A stretch of DNA of 11,034 nt from Thermoplasmata archaeon (GCA_021157745.1 JAGGWA010000053.1:1-11034); one strand, 5' to 3'; counted from the first letter of the stretch, positions 1 through 7,760 are shown. Notes: generated by a model not told the origin, from the sequence alone. Numbers and translations: made by a program.

Positions 1-190
1 TATAAACAAAAGCCCCTATCTGCTCATCCAAAATGGTGAAATTGTAGCTTTTCTGCTGCTCTATTAAAATGCTTTCTCCATGCTCAACAATTTGTGGCGC
101 CTCCTTCTGTTCAACTTTTATCGATTCATGGGTAAATGTGAGGGGCGTAAGCAAAATAAGTCCTATAAAAGCCGCAAATAATCTTTTCAT
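1..190 (-). CDS. Secreted protein, N-terminal fragment (runs off left edge)
   Basis: An open frame starts at ATG 190 on the minus strand and stays open for 63 codons to the window edge; the rest is missing. It begins MKRLFAAFIGLILLTPLTFT, a classic Sec signal peptide: two basic residues, a hydrophobic core of about 15 residues, then a polar region starting HES. No lipobox cysteine and no class III (pilin-type) cleavage site is visible. The exported part is Glu/Gln-rich and contains one N-glycosylation sequon (NFT). It lies 45 bp downstream of the HerA-like gene on the same strand, with an AT-rich TATA-like stretch before the ATG, so it may have its own promoter. The family is not recognisable from this fragment. 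Export is inferred from the signal peptide alone. Confidence 0.7.
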   Translation of the reverse strand, partial: MKRLFAAFIGLILLTPLTFTHESIKVEQKEAPQIVEHGESILIEQQKSYNFTILDEQIGAFVY

Positions 191-205
191 ATATAAGTAT
201 CTGCT

Positions 206-220
206 TATAATATATTAATG
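206..220 (-). promoter_or_regulatory. Putative TATA box of the left-edge secreted gene
   Basis: On the minus strand the stretch reads ATTAATATATTATAA, centred about 23 bp upstream of ATG 190. That is close to the archaeal TATA-to-start distance for a leaderless or very short-leader transcript. No Shine-Dalgarno motif precedes the ATG. The site is inferred from composition and spacing only. Confidence 0.4.
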
Positions 221-223
221 TTT

Positions 224-241
224 TGTCAATGTCTGTCAATG
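224..241. repeat. Direct repeat TGTCAATG, two copies
   Basis: TGTCAATG occurs at 224-231 and again at 234-241, a spacing of 10 bp, or about one helical turn. The second copy covers the stop codon of the HerA-like gene. The pair lies just upstream of the TATA-like box of the left-edge gene, so it could be a regulator site or chance repetition in AT-rich DNA. Confidence 0.35.
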
Positions 242-1462
242 TTTTGCGCTTGGCTCCTCTCCACCATGCCAGCTAAGACGGGGACGAATCTTTATTACAT
301 GCATGCTTTCTGAAGTGTCATCGATTATAACAGCCACACCACGCTCCTTGCCAATCCTTTTGACAGCATCGCCTATGCTCTCATGCATATATGTTGGCCT
401 CACTTTGTTCAACGCATCTATATCTTCCTGTGCAGTAAGGCGGTGCGAGATTATTATGTCAGCATGCGAAAGCACTTCTTCATCCAAAGAGCTGGGCCTT
501 TGGGTCGCCAATATAAGGGCCACGCCAGGCTGGCGTCCCTGCCGCATCCATTGTTTTATCAAAACATCTTTTGAGATATTTTTCTCGTGTGGTAAAAACA
601 CATGGGCCTCATCTATGGCAAGCCATGTTATTGGCACATCTTCTTTTATCTTGGAGTCAGTCAGCAAGCCTTCTTCATATTTTTTCCTTTCCTTAACCCT
701 TTCTTCAAAAATTTTCTTTGCTATAATGGCAAGCAAAACAACTTTTATTTCTTCTCCATAGGGACTCAAATCAATCACACTTATCCTCCCTTTTTTAACT
801 ATATCTTTTACTCCAATTCCTTCCTTTCCAAAAATATTCCATGAGTTAGCGATGGCGAGAAAGTTTTCTGCAACAGCTTTTACTTTCTCATCAGCCTTGC
901 TGTCATCGTAGATAGCCTTAATCAAATCATTTATGGAATAGCTGCCTTTCATTTTTTGTATGGCTTTTCCTATGACTGCCATAACATAGTCTTTCAAAGA
1001 TAAACCAAAAAGTTGAGTCCAGTGATGCTGTTCTATTTCCGATGTTTTGATCAGCAACTCTTTTGCATCTATTCCTTTTTTTCTGTATTCTTCAACATTT
1101 TCACGGGAGGAGAATATGGTTATATCGAAATTTTTTGGTTGGAGTCTCCATTTTTCCAGCTCTTTCTCCTGCTTCTTATTTGGGAAAAACATCGTCCAGA
1201 AAATTCCTAAGGTGTCAATGATAACTATTCCAATATTTCTTTTTATTTCATCATCCAACATCGCCATTTCTTCTATTATTGTAGCCATGGTATATGATTT
1301 CCCATATCCCCTTTTTCCACATATTAATATGACATGTGGTTTTAAAGCATCTAAATACACATTTGAGCCGAGAGAGCCATCTATTGCATAATATCTTCCT
1401 ATCTTCAAAATACCTTCCTTTACATTATCTCTGCTTCCCAAAACATATATTTTCTCGTCCAT
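236..1462 (-). CDS. HerA-like (DUF87) ATP-binding protein
   Basis: A 408-residue P-loop ATPase of the HerA/FtsK superfamily. Visible motifs are Walker A GKRGYGKS (49-56), a conserved IIDTLGIFW segment (81-89), Walker B with catalytic acids in WLAIDEAH (D284, E285), a candidate arginine finger in RQGRQPG (307-313) and the ATQRP sensor motif (319-323). Known relatives form hexameric rings that pump DNA or protein; the HerA-NurA pair acts in end resection. Only about 45 residues precede Walker A, less than the HAS-barrel of canonical HerA, so this looks like a compact relative. No membrane segment and no NurA gene are visible. Its ATG overlaps the ATG of the divergent secretion ATPase by two bases. 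The segment DGSLGSNVYLDALKPH, just before Walker A, looks family-typical, which supports a start this far upstream. Substrate unknown. Confidence 0.85.
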   Translation of the reverse strand: MDEKIYVLGSRDNVKEGILKIGRYYAIDGSLGSNVYLDALKPHVILICGKRGYGKSYTMATIIEEMAMLDDEIKRNIGIVIIDTLGIFWTMFFPNKKQEKELEKWRLQPKNFDITIFSSRENVEEYRKKGIDAKELLIKTSEIEQHHWTQLFGLSLKDYVMAVIGKAIQKMKGSYSINDLIKAIYDDSKADEKVKAVAENFLAIANSWNIFGKEGIGVKDIVKKGRISVIDLSPYGEEIKVVLLAIIAKKIFEERVKERKKYEEGLLTDSKIKEDVPITWLAIDEAHVFLPHEKNISKDVLIKQWMRQGRQPGVALILATQRPSSLDEEVLSHADIIISHRLTAQEDIDALNKVRPTYMHESIGDAVKRIGKERGVAVIIDDTSESMHVIKIRPRLSWHGGEEPSAKH

Positions 1463-3611
1463 GCAATCGAAAAATATATACTTGGATAACTATTTAACTT
1501 TATTGAGCTGTAAATACTCAATAGACAACGAGGGAGGCAAGAAAGCAGTTACAATCGATTGCATGGATTGCGAGCATTCATCATCTTTGCTTGATGAAAA
1601 CTGCAGAAAAAATATTTTCGATATCATAATCAAAGAAAATGCAGATAAAATAGTTTTGAATCATACCTTTGTAAAGGTTTTTGATGGCTCCTCAATGGAG
1701 CTTTTGAAAAAACTTGCCACTTTCATTGATATAATTTCATCTCTCGATGCCAGAGCCATGAAAAAATGTGGTGTGGACGAGGACATAATAAATCTTGCCA
1801 GAAAGGATCCAATAGAAGCATACAAAATTTTTATGAAAAATAAAAAAGGAAAAGGAAAGAAAAAGCCTGTTATACTCGATGATGAATGCAATTTGCTAAT
1901 GAGTAAGATATTAAAAATTGGGCTGGAGATAGATGACAAAGAAAGCAATTTTTATTACATGCATGAAATGCAGCCTTATGTGCGACCGATATTTTTCGAT
2001 ACATATATACATTTTTCCCCTCCTGGAGATGCTGTTTTTATTAAAAAATATGAAGTTGGGAAAGGAAGGAAAATGCAAGTCTCTTTGTATTCTCTCTCGT
2101 CAAGACCAGAGAAAATGTATTTCGTCATTCCTCCAGAATACAATCTTCCTGTTGAAGAAATAAAATTGTTGCAGGAAGTAAAGGAAAGATTGGCAAAACA
2201 TCGTCCAGAAGATGCATCCTTTATGGATCCTGAAAGCTCGAGAGAATATTTCAAAAGATTTGCCAAAAATGAAATCAAAAAAATGGCAAAAGATTTACAA
2301 CTTGGAGTGGAAAGACTGGAAATGCTATCGGATATTTTTGCAAAATATACGGCTGGTTTGGGATTGCTTGAAGATTTGCTTTACGATGATAACATACAGG
2401 ACATTTACATAAACGCTCCAGTAAGCAATAATCCTTTGCACATTGTCTGGAATGGCGAAGAATATACGACCAACATATATTTCTCCGAGAATGATGTTGA
2501 GGCTTTATCCTCTCGCTTCAGGAGCTTGAGTGGAAGACCATTTTCGGAGGCGTCGCCAATACTTGACCTGGGGCTTGAGAAATACAAGGCCAGAGTTGCC
2601 GCAATATCTGCGCCTCTCACTCCAAAAGGCATAGCATTTGCCATAAGAAGGCATAGCATGACTCCATGGACTCTGCCAAAATTGGTTTCATTGAATATGC
2701 TTACTCCTCTCGCTGCTGGCTTATTGAGCTTCCTCGTTGATGGACAGGCTACGATTCTGATTGCAGGAAGCAGAGGAGCAGGAAAGACATCGTTGCTTTC
2801 TTCCCTGATACTGGAAATACCACAGAGATTCAGGATTCTCACCATAGAAGATACTCCAGAATTGCCGGTTGATGAACTCCAATCCTTGGGCTACAAAATT
2901 CAATCCTTGATAACTCAATCAATAACAGGAGATGGTGGCGTCGATCCAAAAACTGCCTTGCGAACGGCTCTCCGTCTTGGAGAATCTGTTCTCATTCTTG
3001 GAGAAGTCAGAGGGGAGGAAACAAAGGTGCTTTTCGAGGCAATGAGGGTGGGGGCGGCTGGCAATGTTGTGCTTGGCACAATACATGGCGCCACCACGAG
3101 AGATGTTTTTGAAAGAATCGTGTATGACATAGGGGTTACGCCAGCCTCCTTTAAAGCAACCGACGTCGTCATAATAGCTGCTCCCATGCGTATCGGAGGA
3201 GGAATGGAAAAGAGGAGGAGGGTCATTCAGATATCTGAGGTTGTTAAAACAGCTAACGTTATGGAAGCGGATAAAATGTTTCAAGATGTCATGCTTTATA
3301 ATGCCGAAAGAGACAGACTGGAATCAACCGATCTGCTTGAGATGGGACAATCTCAGATAATCGGAAGGATAGCAAAAGAATGGGGAATAAGCATTGAAAA
3401 TGCTTTAGCCAATATAAGGCTGAGGGCGAAAATAAAGGAGAGGATTGTTGAAGAAGGAAATAAAAATCCAGAGCTTCTGGAGGCAAAAGCTGTAAGAGAT
3501 GCAAACAATGCATTCTGGATGCTTATCGAAGAAAGCAAGGATAAGAGAAAAATTGATTATGGAAAAATAGAAAAGAAATGGATGAAGTGGTATGCTGAAT
3601 ATATAAAATGA
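1461..3611 (+). CDS. Type II/IV secretion system ATPase (VirB11/ArlI/TadA-like)
   Basis: A 716-residue secretion ATPase that would power assembly of a type IV filament or related machine at the cytoplasmic membrane face. The N-terminal 280 or so residues are a divergent domain with a Cys-rich patch (C34, C37, C48) and a Lys-rich linker (126-135). The C-terminal motor domain has Walker A GSRGAGKT (436-443), Asp box TIEDTPEL, Walker B ending LGEVRG (E515) and His box GTIHG (H542). Past the motor is a charged helical tail of roughly 100 residues. It is longer than typical ArlI proteins (about 500-550). It overlaps the downstream membrane gene by ATGA, so the two are surely co-expressed. The start at 1461 is doubtful because it overlaps the HerA-like start; an in-frame TTG at 1503 is the main alternative. 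The motor assignment is firm, the exported substrate unknown. Confidence 0.88.
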   Translation: MQSKNIYLDNYLTLLSCKYSIDNEGGKKAVTIDCMDCEHSSSLLDENCRKNIFDIIIKENADKIVLNHTFVKVFDGSSMELLKKLATFIDIISSLDARAMKKCGVDEDIINLARKDPIEAYKIFMKNKKGKGKKKPVILDDECNLLMSKILKIGLEIDDKESNFYYMHEMQPYVRPIFFDTYIHFSPPGDAVFIKKYEVGKGRKMQVSLYSLSSRPEKMYFVIPPEYNLPVEEIKLLQEVKERLAKHRPEDASFMDPESSREYFKRFAKNEIKKMAKDLQLGVERLEMLSDIFAKYTAGLGLLEDLLYDDNIQDIYINAPVSNNPLHIVWNGEEYTTNIYFSENDVEALSSRFRSLSGRPFSEASPILDLGLEKYKARVAAISAPLTPKGIAFAIRRHSMTPWTLPKLVSLNMLTPLAAGLLSFLVDGQATILIAGSRGAGKTSLLSSLILEIPQRFRILTIEDTPELPVDELQSLGYKIQSLITQSITGDGGVDPKTALRTALRLGESVLILGEVRGEETKVLFEAMRVGAAGNVVLGTIHGATTRDVFERIVYDIGVTPASFKATDVVIIAAPMRIGGGMEKRRRVIQISEVVKTANVMEADKMFQDVMLYNAERDRLESTDLLEMGQSQIIGRIAKEWGISIENALANIRLRAKIKERIVEEGNKNPELLEAKAVRDANNAFWMLIEESKDKRKIDYGKIEKKWMKWYAEYIK
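1471..1498. promoter_or_regulatory. Putative divergent promoter region
   Basis: Two TATA-like stretches lie just inside the annotated 5' end of the secretion ATPase frame. AAAATATATA at 1471-1480 sits about 27 bp before an in-frame TTG at 1503. On the minus strand, TTAAATA at 1491-1497 is about 32 bp before the HerA-like ATG at 1462. If both are used, the secretion ATPase starts at 1503 and about 40 bp form a shared divergent promoter. A third candidate, ACATATATTTT at 1443-1453, is too close to the ATG at 1461 to serve it in the usual way. Confidence 0.35.
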
Positions 3612-5476
3612 ATTTCGAAAGCATATGCAGAAAGGCAGCTAAAAATTTTGAATGGATGGTTGGCGACATTGAGAAATTTAAAGAAAAAGCAAATAAATCT
3701 GTATCCCAGGAATTCATAGATTCTTTAACTTTTACAGGTATGACTCTTGAGCCCTATCAAATTCTTCTTTTTTCTTATGGTTCCGCTGTCATAGCATTTT
3801 TATTCTCTTTGTTCATCGATGCCCTAATATTATTCTTCTATCACTTTTCCATAGCTTCCAGCTATTTTGCCATCCTGATCATGATTTTGACTACCCTCCT
3901 TTTTCCTTTACTGGCTCTCCAGATTGTTAGCGAGTATCCAAAATATAAGGCAAAACAGATGAAGATACATTCCCTCGGAGACATTCCAGAAGTTTTGAGC
4001 TATATTGTAATGTATTTGAAACTAAATCCGAATCTTGAAAATGCCTTTAGGTTTGCTGCGAGAGAATCAAATACATCTTTAGCAAAAGATTTGAGGAAAT
4101 TGCTATGGGATATGGAAATAAGGATTCATAAAAGCATAGATGATGCAATAACCTATTTTGCAAATTTATGGGGAAAATGGAGCGATTATCTGAAAAGAGC
4201 ACTTCATCTGATAAGAAGTGCAGTCCACGAAAAAAGCAACGAAAGAAATACAACATTGGACAGAAGCATAGATGTTGTTCTGGAAGGAACAAAATCAATG
4301 ATGATGGATTTCTCTCAAAAACTGCATCAGCCCACGCTCGTGATATACTCAATGGGTGTAATGATTCCTCTCGCTTTAGTTGCAATGTTTCCGGCCCTGT
4401 CGCTCATAAAAACAAAATTCAAGATAGGAATAATGGAAATATTTGTTTTCTACGATATTTTACTGCCTCTCGTCCTTCTCTTTTACATCAGAAAGATACT
4501 GGCGGCACGCCCCGCCACCTTCCCTCTTGCTCCAATCCCTCACAGCCATCCTGAGTTACGGAATCTAAATAAAAAGAAGAATGCTGTCATCGCTTTAATT
4601 GCAGCATTTATCGTATCTTTTATTGGGCTCATTTTTCTAAAATTTTTTCCTTCATCAATATTTCCATCCAGCCTCATAGCACTATGGGCTTTTGCGACGT
4701 TCTTCTCAACATATTCATTGACCACATATTCCCCTTATAAAAGGATAAGGGATGAAATAAAGGAGATGGAAAACGAGTTTGGCGATGCCCTATACGTATT
4801 GGGGAAAAGGATAATGGAAGGAAAGCCAGCTGAAGAAGCCTTTATATATGCATCTCATGCATTGGAAGGCTCGAAAATAGCAAAGGTGTTTGAAAGAACA
4901 TCATACAATCTTCTTTCAATGAGAATGAATACAAGAGCCGCCCTATTCGATGAAAAATTTGGTTCTTTGAAGCATGTCTATTCAAGCAGGATTCGAGCCA
5001 TAATGAAGTTGCTGGCAGAAGGAATAAAGAAAAGTTATGTTGCTGCTGGAGTGGCAATAGTTAAAATAGCTGATCATCTTAAACAACTGCAGAATGTTGA
5101 GAAAAGCATAAAAAATGCTCTTGGCACCTTAACATCAACTTTGAGAACAACTGCCAACATATTTGCTCCAATAATTGCAGGCGTAACTTTGGGCATAACA
5201 AAACTCATTTCATCCACGCTTTTGGGAATGCCAAGCTCGAGTGCCTTTGCAGCAGCAAATTTTGTCAATATAAAACCCAATTATTTTGTTTTTGTCATCG
5301 GCGTATACATTATCGAGCTCATTTTCCTGCTGAACAGGCTTGCCAATGGAATAGATGAAGGAGATGATAAGATAGAATACATGTATGACATTGGAAAATA
5401 TCTTCCAACCTCGGTAATTCTGTTCACAATCGTCACCATACTATCCATTCTCTTCTTCCAGAGCATGTCGCCATAA
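3608..5476 (+). CDS. Type II secretion system F-family membrane protein (ArlJ/TadC-like)
   Basis: A 622-residue polytopic membrane protein, the inner-membrane platform that the upstream ATPase would drive. I count about nine hydrophobic segments: near 52-76, 84-107, 243-263, 275-294, 326-346, 350-372, a weaker one at 515-535, then 558-577 and 599-617. Between them are two charged cytoplasmic regions (about 110-240 and 376-510), each helical and GspF-like, e.g. SLGDIPEVLSYIVMYLKLNPNLENAF and its later counterpart starting EMENEFGDALYVLGKRI. Two F domains in one chain is the usual ArlJ/archaeal pattern. The start is fixed by the ATGA overlap with the ATPase stop codon, suggesting translational coupling. 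No pilin, prepilin peptidase or secretin follows. The family is clear; whether the machine makes a pilus, a Tad-like filament or something else cannot be told. Confidence 0.85.
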   Translation: MNFESICRKAAKNFEWMVGDIEKFKEKANKSVSQEFIDSLTFTGMTLEPYQILLFSYGSAVIAFLFSLFIDALILFFYHFSIASSYFAILIMILTTLLFPLLALQIVSEYPKYKAKQMKIHSLGDIPEVLSYIVMYLKLNPNLENAFRFAARESNTSLAKDLRKLLWDMEIRIHKSIDDAITYFANLWGKWSDYLKRALHLIRSAVHEKSNERNTTLDRSIDVVLEGTKSMMMDFSQKLHQPTLVIYSMGVMIPLALVAMFPALSLIKTKFKIGIMEIFVFYDILLPLVLLFYIRKILAARPATFPLAPIPHSHPELRNLNKKKNAVIALIAAFIVSFIGLIFLKFFPSSIFPSSLIALWAFATFFSTYSLTTYSPYKRIRDEIKEMENEFGDALYVLGKRIMEGKPAEEAFIYASHALEGSKIAKVFERTSYNLLSMRMNTRAALFDEKFGSLKHVYSSRIRAIMKLLAEGIKKSYVAAGVAIVKIADHLKQLQNVEKSIKNALGTLTSTLRTTANIFAPIIAGVTLGITKLISSTLLGMPSSSAFAAANFVNIKPNYFVFVIGVYIIELIFLLNRLANGIDEGDDKIEYMYDIGKYLPTSVILFTIVTILSILFFQSMSP

Positions 5477-5485
5477 ATTTTTTAA
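5475..5485 (+). promoter_or_regulatory. Putative cysS TATA box, also a possible U-tract terminator
   Basis: AAATTTTTTAA is centred at 5480, 26 bp before ATG 5506, the spacing of an archaeal TATA box to a leaderless start. It overlaps the last bases of the membrane-protein gene. Its six T residues could also act as a U-rich termination tract for the secretion transcript. Confidence 0.45.
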
Positions 5486-5505
5486 CAAATATGAATTACA
5501 AGATT

Positions 5506-6963
5506 ATGCTTAAAGTATACAACACTCTCACCAGACAGAAAGAGCCATTCATTCCTCTGGAAGAGGGCATAGTTAAACTTTATGTTTGTGGTATGACGAC
5601 GTATAGCGATGCCCATATCGGGCATGCTCGCACATATGTTGCTTTCGATATAATAAGGAGATATCTGGAATATAAAGGTTATCGAGTATTTTATGTGCAG
5701 AATATAACAGATATAGATGACAAAATAATAAAAGCTGCAAATGAAGCTGGCATGGATCCATTAAAATATTCCGCCAACTATGCAAAAAGATGCCTTGAAG
5801 ACATGAATAAACTTGGAATAAAACCAGCCAATCTGTATCCAAAGGCAAGTGAGCATATAAATGATATGATTAAAATGATAGAAACACTGATTAAAAAAGG
5901 GTTTGCTTATGTTTCAAATGGTGATGTATACTTCAGTGTTGAAAAATTCAAAGACTATGGTCGCCTCTCAAATCAAAAACTCGATGAAATAAAGGCTGGA
6001 GCGAGAATAGAGGTGGGAGATAAAAAAAGGAGGCCAGAAGATTTTGCTTTATGGAAAGAAGCCAAACCAGGTGAGCCAAAATGGGAAAGCCCCTGGGGCT
6101 ATGGTAGGCCAGGATGGCATATTGAATGCTCTGTAATGAGCTCGAAGTATCTTGGCGTGCCTCTTGATATCCATGGCGGCGGCGCCGACTTGATATTTCC
6201 ACACCATGAGAATGAGATAGCGCAGGCAGAGGCATGCTATGGAAAAAGATTCGTGAATTACTGGTTGCACTCTGGAATGCTCAAGGTTAGGGGAGAAAAG
6301 ATGAGTAAATCTTTGGGGAATGTTATATCTTTAAGGGAGGCGATGGAAAAATGGGGGAGCGAGACACTTCGATTCTTCTTTGCTTCATATCACTACAGGA
6401 GTCCAGCTGACTTTAGCGAGGAGGCATTAAAAAATGCTGAGAATGCTTTAAAAAGATTGAGAATTGTTAAAGAAAATCTTGAAGAGCTTGCAGAAGATGG
6501 CGAGTTAGATGAAAGCGAGTTAGATGAAATGGAAAAAAGTTATTTTAAAGCGATAGGCAGCATAAAAGAAGATTTCGAGGAAGCTATGGATGATGACTTC
6601 AACACTCCTAAAGCCATAGAATCATTATTTGAATTTGTGAAGGAAACGAATAAAGTTTTAATGAAGAAAAAACCAAATGGAAAACTATGCAAATATGCAT
6701 TGAATGAATTCACAAAAATGGCAAACGTCCTCACATTGCTGCAGGAAGAGAAAAGTCTCGATGAAGAAGCAATTAAAAAAATTGGAGAAAAATATGGGCT
6801 CAGAGGACAGGCAGAGAGCATAATCGAAAAATTGATTGAAATAAGGAAGAAAGCGAGGAAGGAGAAGAACTATAAACTTGCTGATTCAATAAGAGATGAG
6901 CTGAAAAAAGCTGGGATAGAACTTGAAGATATCGGAGAAGAAACGAAATGGCGGATAATATGA
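5506..6963 (+). CDS. cysS: Cysteinyl-tRNA synthetase
   Basis: Class I aminoacyl-tRNA synthetase that charges tRNA-Cys with cysteine in the cytoplasm. From ATG 5506 it has 485 residues. Visible are the zinc ligands C28 (in VCGMTTY), C208, H233 and E237, the ATP-binding HIGH motif (37-40) and KMSKS (265-269). These nearly coincide with E. coli numbering (C28, C209, H234, E238), so ATG 5506 (start [10 protein letters not shown]) is preferred over the in-frame ATG 5491, which would add five residues. A TATA-like box lies 26 bp before 5506 and no Shine-Dalgarno is seen, which suggests a leaderless message. The C-terminal part is a helical anticodon-binding region, with a 15-bp tandem duplication in the linker. 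Having this enzyme means the organism need not rely only on the SepRS/SepCysS route to Cys-tRNA. Confidence 0.95.
   Translation: MLKVYNTLTRQKEPFIPLEEGIVKLYVCGMTTYSDAHIGHARTYVAFDIIRRYLEYKGYRVFYVQNITDIDDKIIKAANEAGMDPLKYSANYAKRCLEDMNKLGIKPANLYPKASEHINDMIKMIETLIKKGFAYVSNGDVYFSVEKFKDYGRLSNQKLDEIKAGARIEVGDKKRRPEDFALWKEAKPGEPKWESPWGYGRPGWHIECSVMSSKYLGVPLDIHGGGADLIFPHHENEIAQAEACYGKRFVNYWLHSGMLKVRGEKMSKSLGNVISLREAMEKWGSETLRFFFASYHYRSPADFSEEALKNAENALKRLRIVKENLEELAEDGELDESELDEMEKSYFKAIGSIKEDFEEAMDDDFNTPKAIESLFEFVKETNKVLMKKKPNGKLCKYALNEFTKMANVLTLLQEEKSLDEEAIKKIGEKYGLRGQAESIIEKLIEIRKKARKEKNYKLADSIRDELKKAGIELEDIGEETKWRII
6500..6529 (+). repeat. 15-bp exact tandem duplication inside cysS
   Basis: GCGAGTTAGATGAAA is repeated head to tail at 6500-6514 and 6515-6529 and encodes an ELDE-S-ELDE stretch near residues 333-341. 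It is in frame, in an acidic helical region after the catalytic domain and away from the catalytic motifs. Identity at DNA level suggests a recent slippage event. Confidence 0.7.
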
Positions 6964-6965
6964 AT

Positions 6966-6976
6966 AAATTTTTAAG
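6966..6976 (+). promoter_or_regulatory. Putative TATA box of the TSP3-repeat gene
   Basis: AAATTTTTAAG lies right after the cysS stop codon, centred about 27 bp before ATG 6998. It closely resembles the element before cysS. With no Shine-Dalgarno motif before the ATG, a leaderless transcript starting at or next to 6998 is likely. Confidence 0.45.
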
Positions 6977-6989
6977 TAATGCAACATTA

Positions 6990-6995
6990 TTTTTT
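6990..6995 (+). terminator. Possible U-tract terminator for cysS
   Basis: A run of six T residues on the coding strand lies 27 bp after the cysS stop codon and 2 bp before the next ATG. Archaeal transcription often ends at such U-rich tracts without a hairpin. No stem-loop is visible. The call rests on the T run and its position only. Confidence 0.25.
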
Positions 6996-6997
6996 AA

Positions 6998-7750
6998 ATG
7001 CTTGGAAGGGAAAGGAATCTGATATTGATATTCATTGCAATAATAATAGTTTTGATTATCATAATTGTAACACCTTTTGTATACAAAAATTATCAGAGCG
7101 TATTCAATCCAAATAAGGATAGCGATGGCGATGGAATTCCTGATAAAGAAGATGCATTTCCTCACAATCCGCATGAATGGAAAGACAATGATGGGGATGG
7201 AATAGGTGACAATGAAGACCCTGACGATGACAACGATGGCATACCGGATACGCAGGATCTGGTTCCTTACTCCGATGCTGGGATAAAGGTGTATATCTAT
7301 GGTTTTAGAATAAAAACACCTCTCTCAATAAGAAATTCAACAGCGAAGGTATATGCAAAGATTTATATCGATGAAAATCTTGTGGCAACTTTGCCAAACA
7401 CGCCATATAATGCGGAGATAGATAAAGATTATAGCGTTAACTGGAGTACTCCCATTATAAATGTCGATGACAGTATTGGAGAACACAGAATAAGAATAGA
7501 ATTTTATGGAAATAAAAAATTGCTTGATATAAATGGAGAAAATGCAACAAAAAAAGAGATGGGAAAAATTTTAGTCATAAACTATTACATTGGAAATGAA
7601 ATAGGACATAAAGAAAGTTTTTCAGATGATGGAAGCAACGATGATAACAACAAAAATATGTGGCTGCTTCCGAGAGCATTAAAAGTATTGTTTATGGAGA
7701 AAGATGCCTCAATCTATGGAGAAATTCTGACGGCGAATGCGAGAGTATAA
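6998..7750 (+). CDS. Membrane-anchored thrombospondin type 3 repeat (calcium-binding) protein
   Basis: A 250-residue surface protein. Residues 8-30 form one very hydrophobic segment after a short basic N-terminus, either an uncleaved signal anchor or a signal peptide. Residues 39-88 hold three TSP3-like calcium loops: DSDGDGIPD (41-49), DNDGDGIGD (63-71) and DDDNDGIPD (76-84). The linkers DAFPHNPHEWK and DLVPYSDAG are of a kind often found in archaeal surface proteins. Residues 95-200 look like a beta-sandwich, possibly C2-like. Three N-glycosylation sequons (N113, N148, N182) fit an exposed location. An acidic Asn/Asp-rich linker (209-220) leads to a tail of about 30 residues that I do not recognise. 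A TATA-like box about 27 bp upstream suggests its own promoter. The role is unknown; calcium binding and surface display are inferred from motifs. Confidence 0.8.
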   Translation: MLGRERNLILIFIAIIIVLIIIIVTPFVYKNYQSVFNPNKDSDGDGIPDKEDAFPHNPHEWKDNDGDGIGDNEDPDDDNDGIPDTQDLVPYSDAGIKVYIYGFRIKTPLSIRNSTAKVYAKIYIDENLVATLPNTPYNAEIDKDYSVNWSTPIINVDDSIGEHRIRIEFYGNKKLLDINGENATKKEMGKILVINYYIGNEIGHKESFSDDGSNDDNNKNMWLLPRALKVLFMEKDASIYGEILTANARV

Positions 7751-7751
7751 G

Positions 7752-7760
7752 ATTTAAAAG
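7752..7760 (+). promoter_or_regulatory. Putative ppsA TATA box
   Basis: ATTTAAAAG is centred about 25 bp before ATG 7780 and is the best TATA match in this gap. It begins one base after the stop codon of the upstream gene. The spacing favours 7780 as a leaderless start over the in-frame TTG at 7768. Five T residues (7775-7779) sit right before the ATG. Confidence 0.5.

Noticed and set aside
236..1462. HerA-NurA DNA-repair operon
   Set aside because: No NurA nuclease, Mre11 or Rad50 gene is next to it, and the protein lacks room for a full HAS-barrel, so canonical HerA function is not claimed.
2405..3284. Overlapping minus-strand open frames of 100-150 codons opposite the secretion ATPase
   Set aside because: They are low-complexity antisense frames over the conserved Walker A/B region and have no start signal or recognisable domain.
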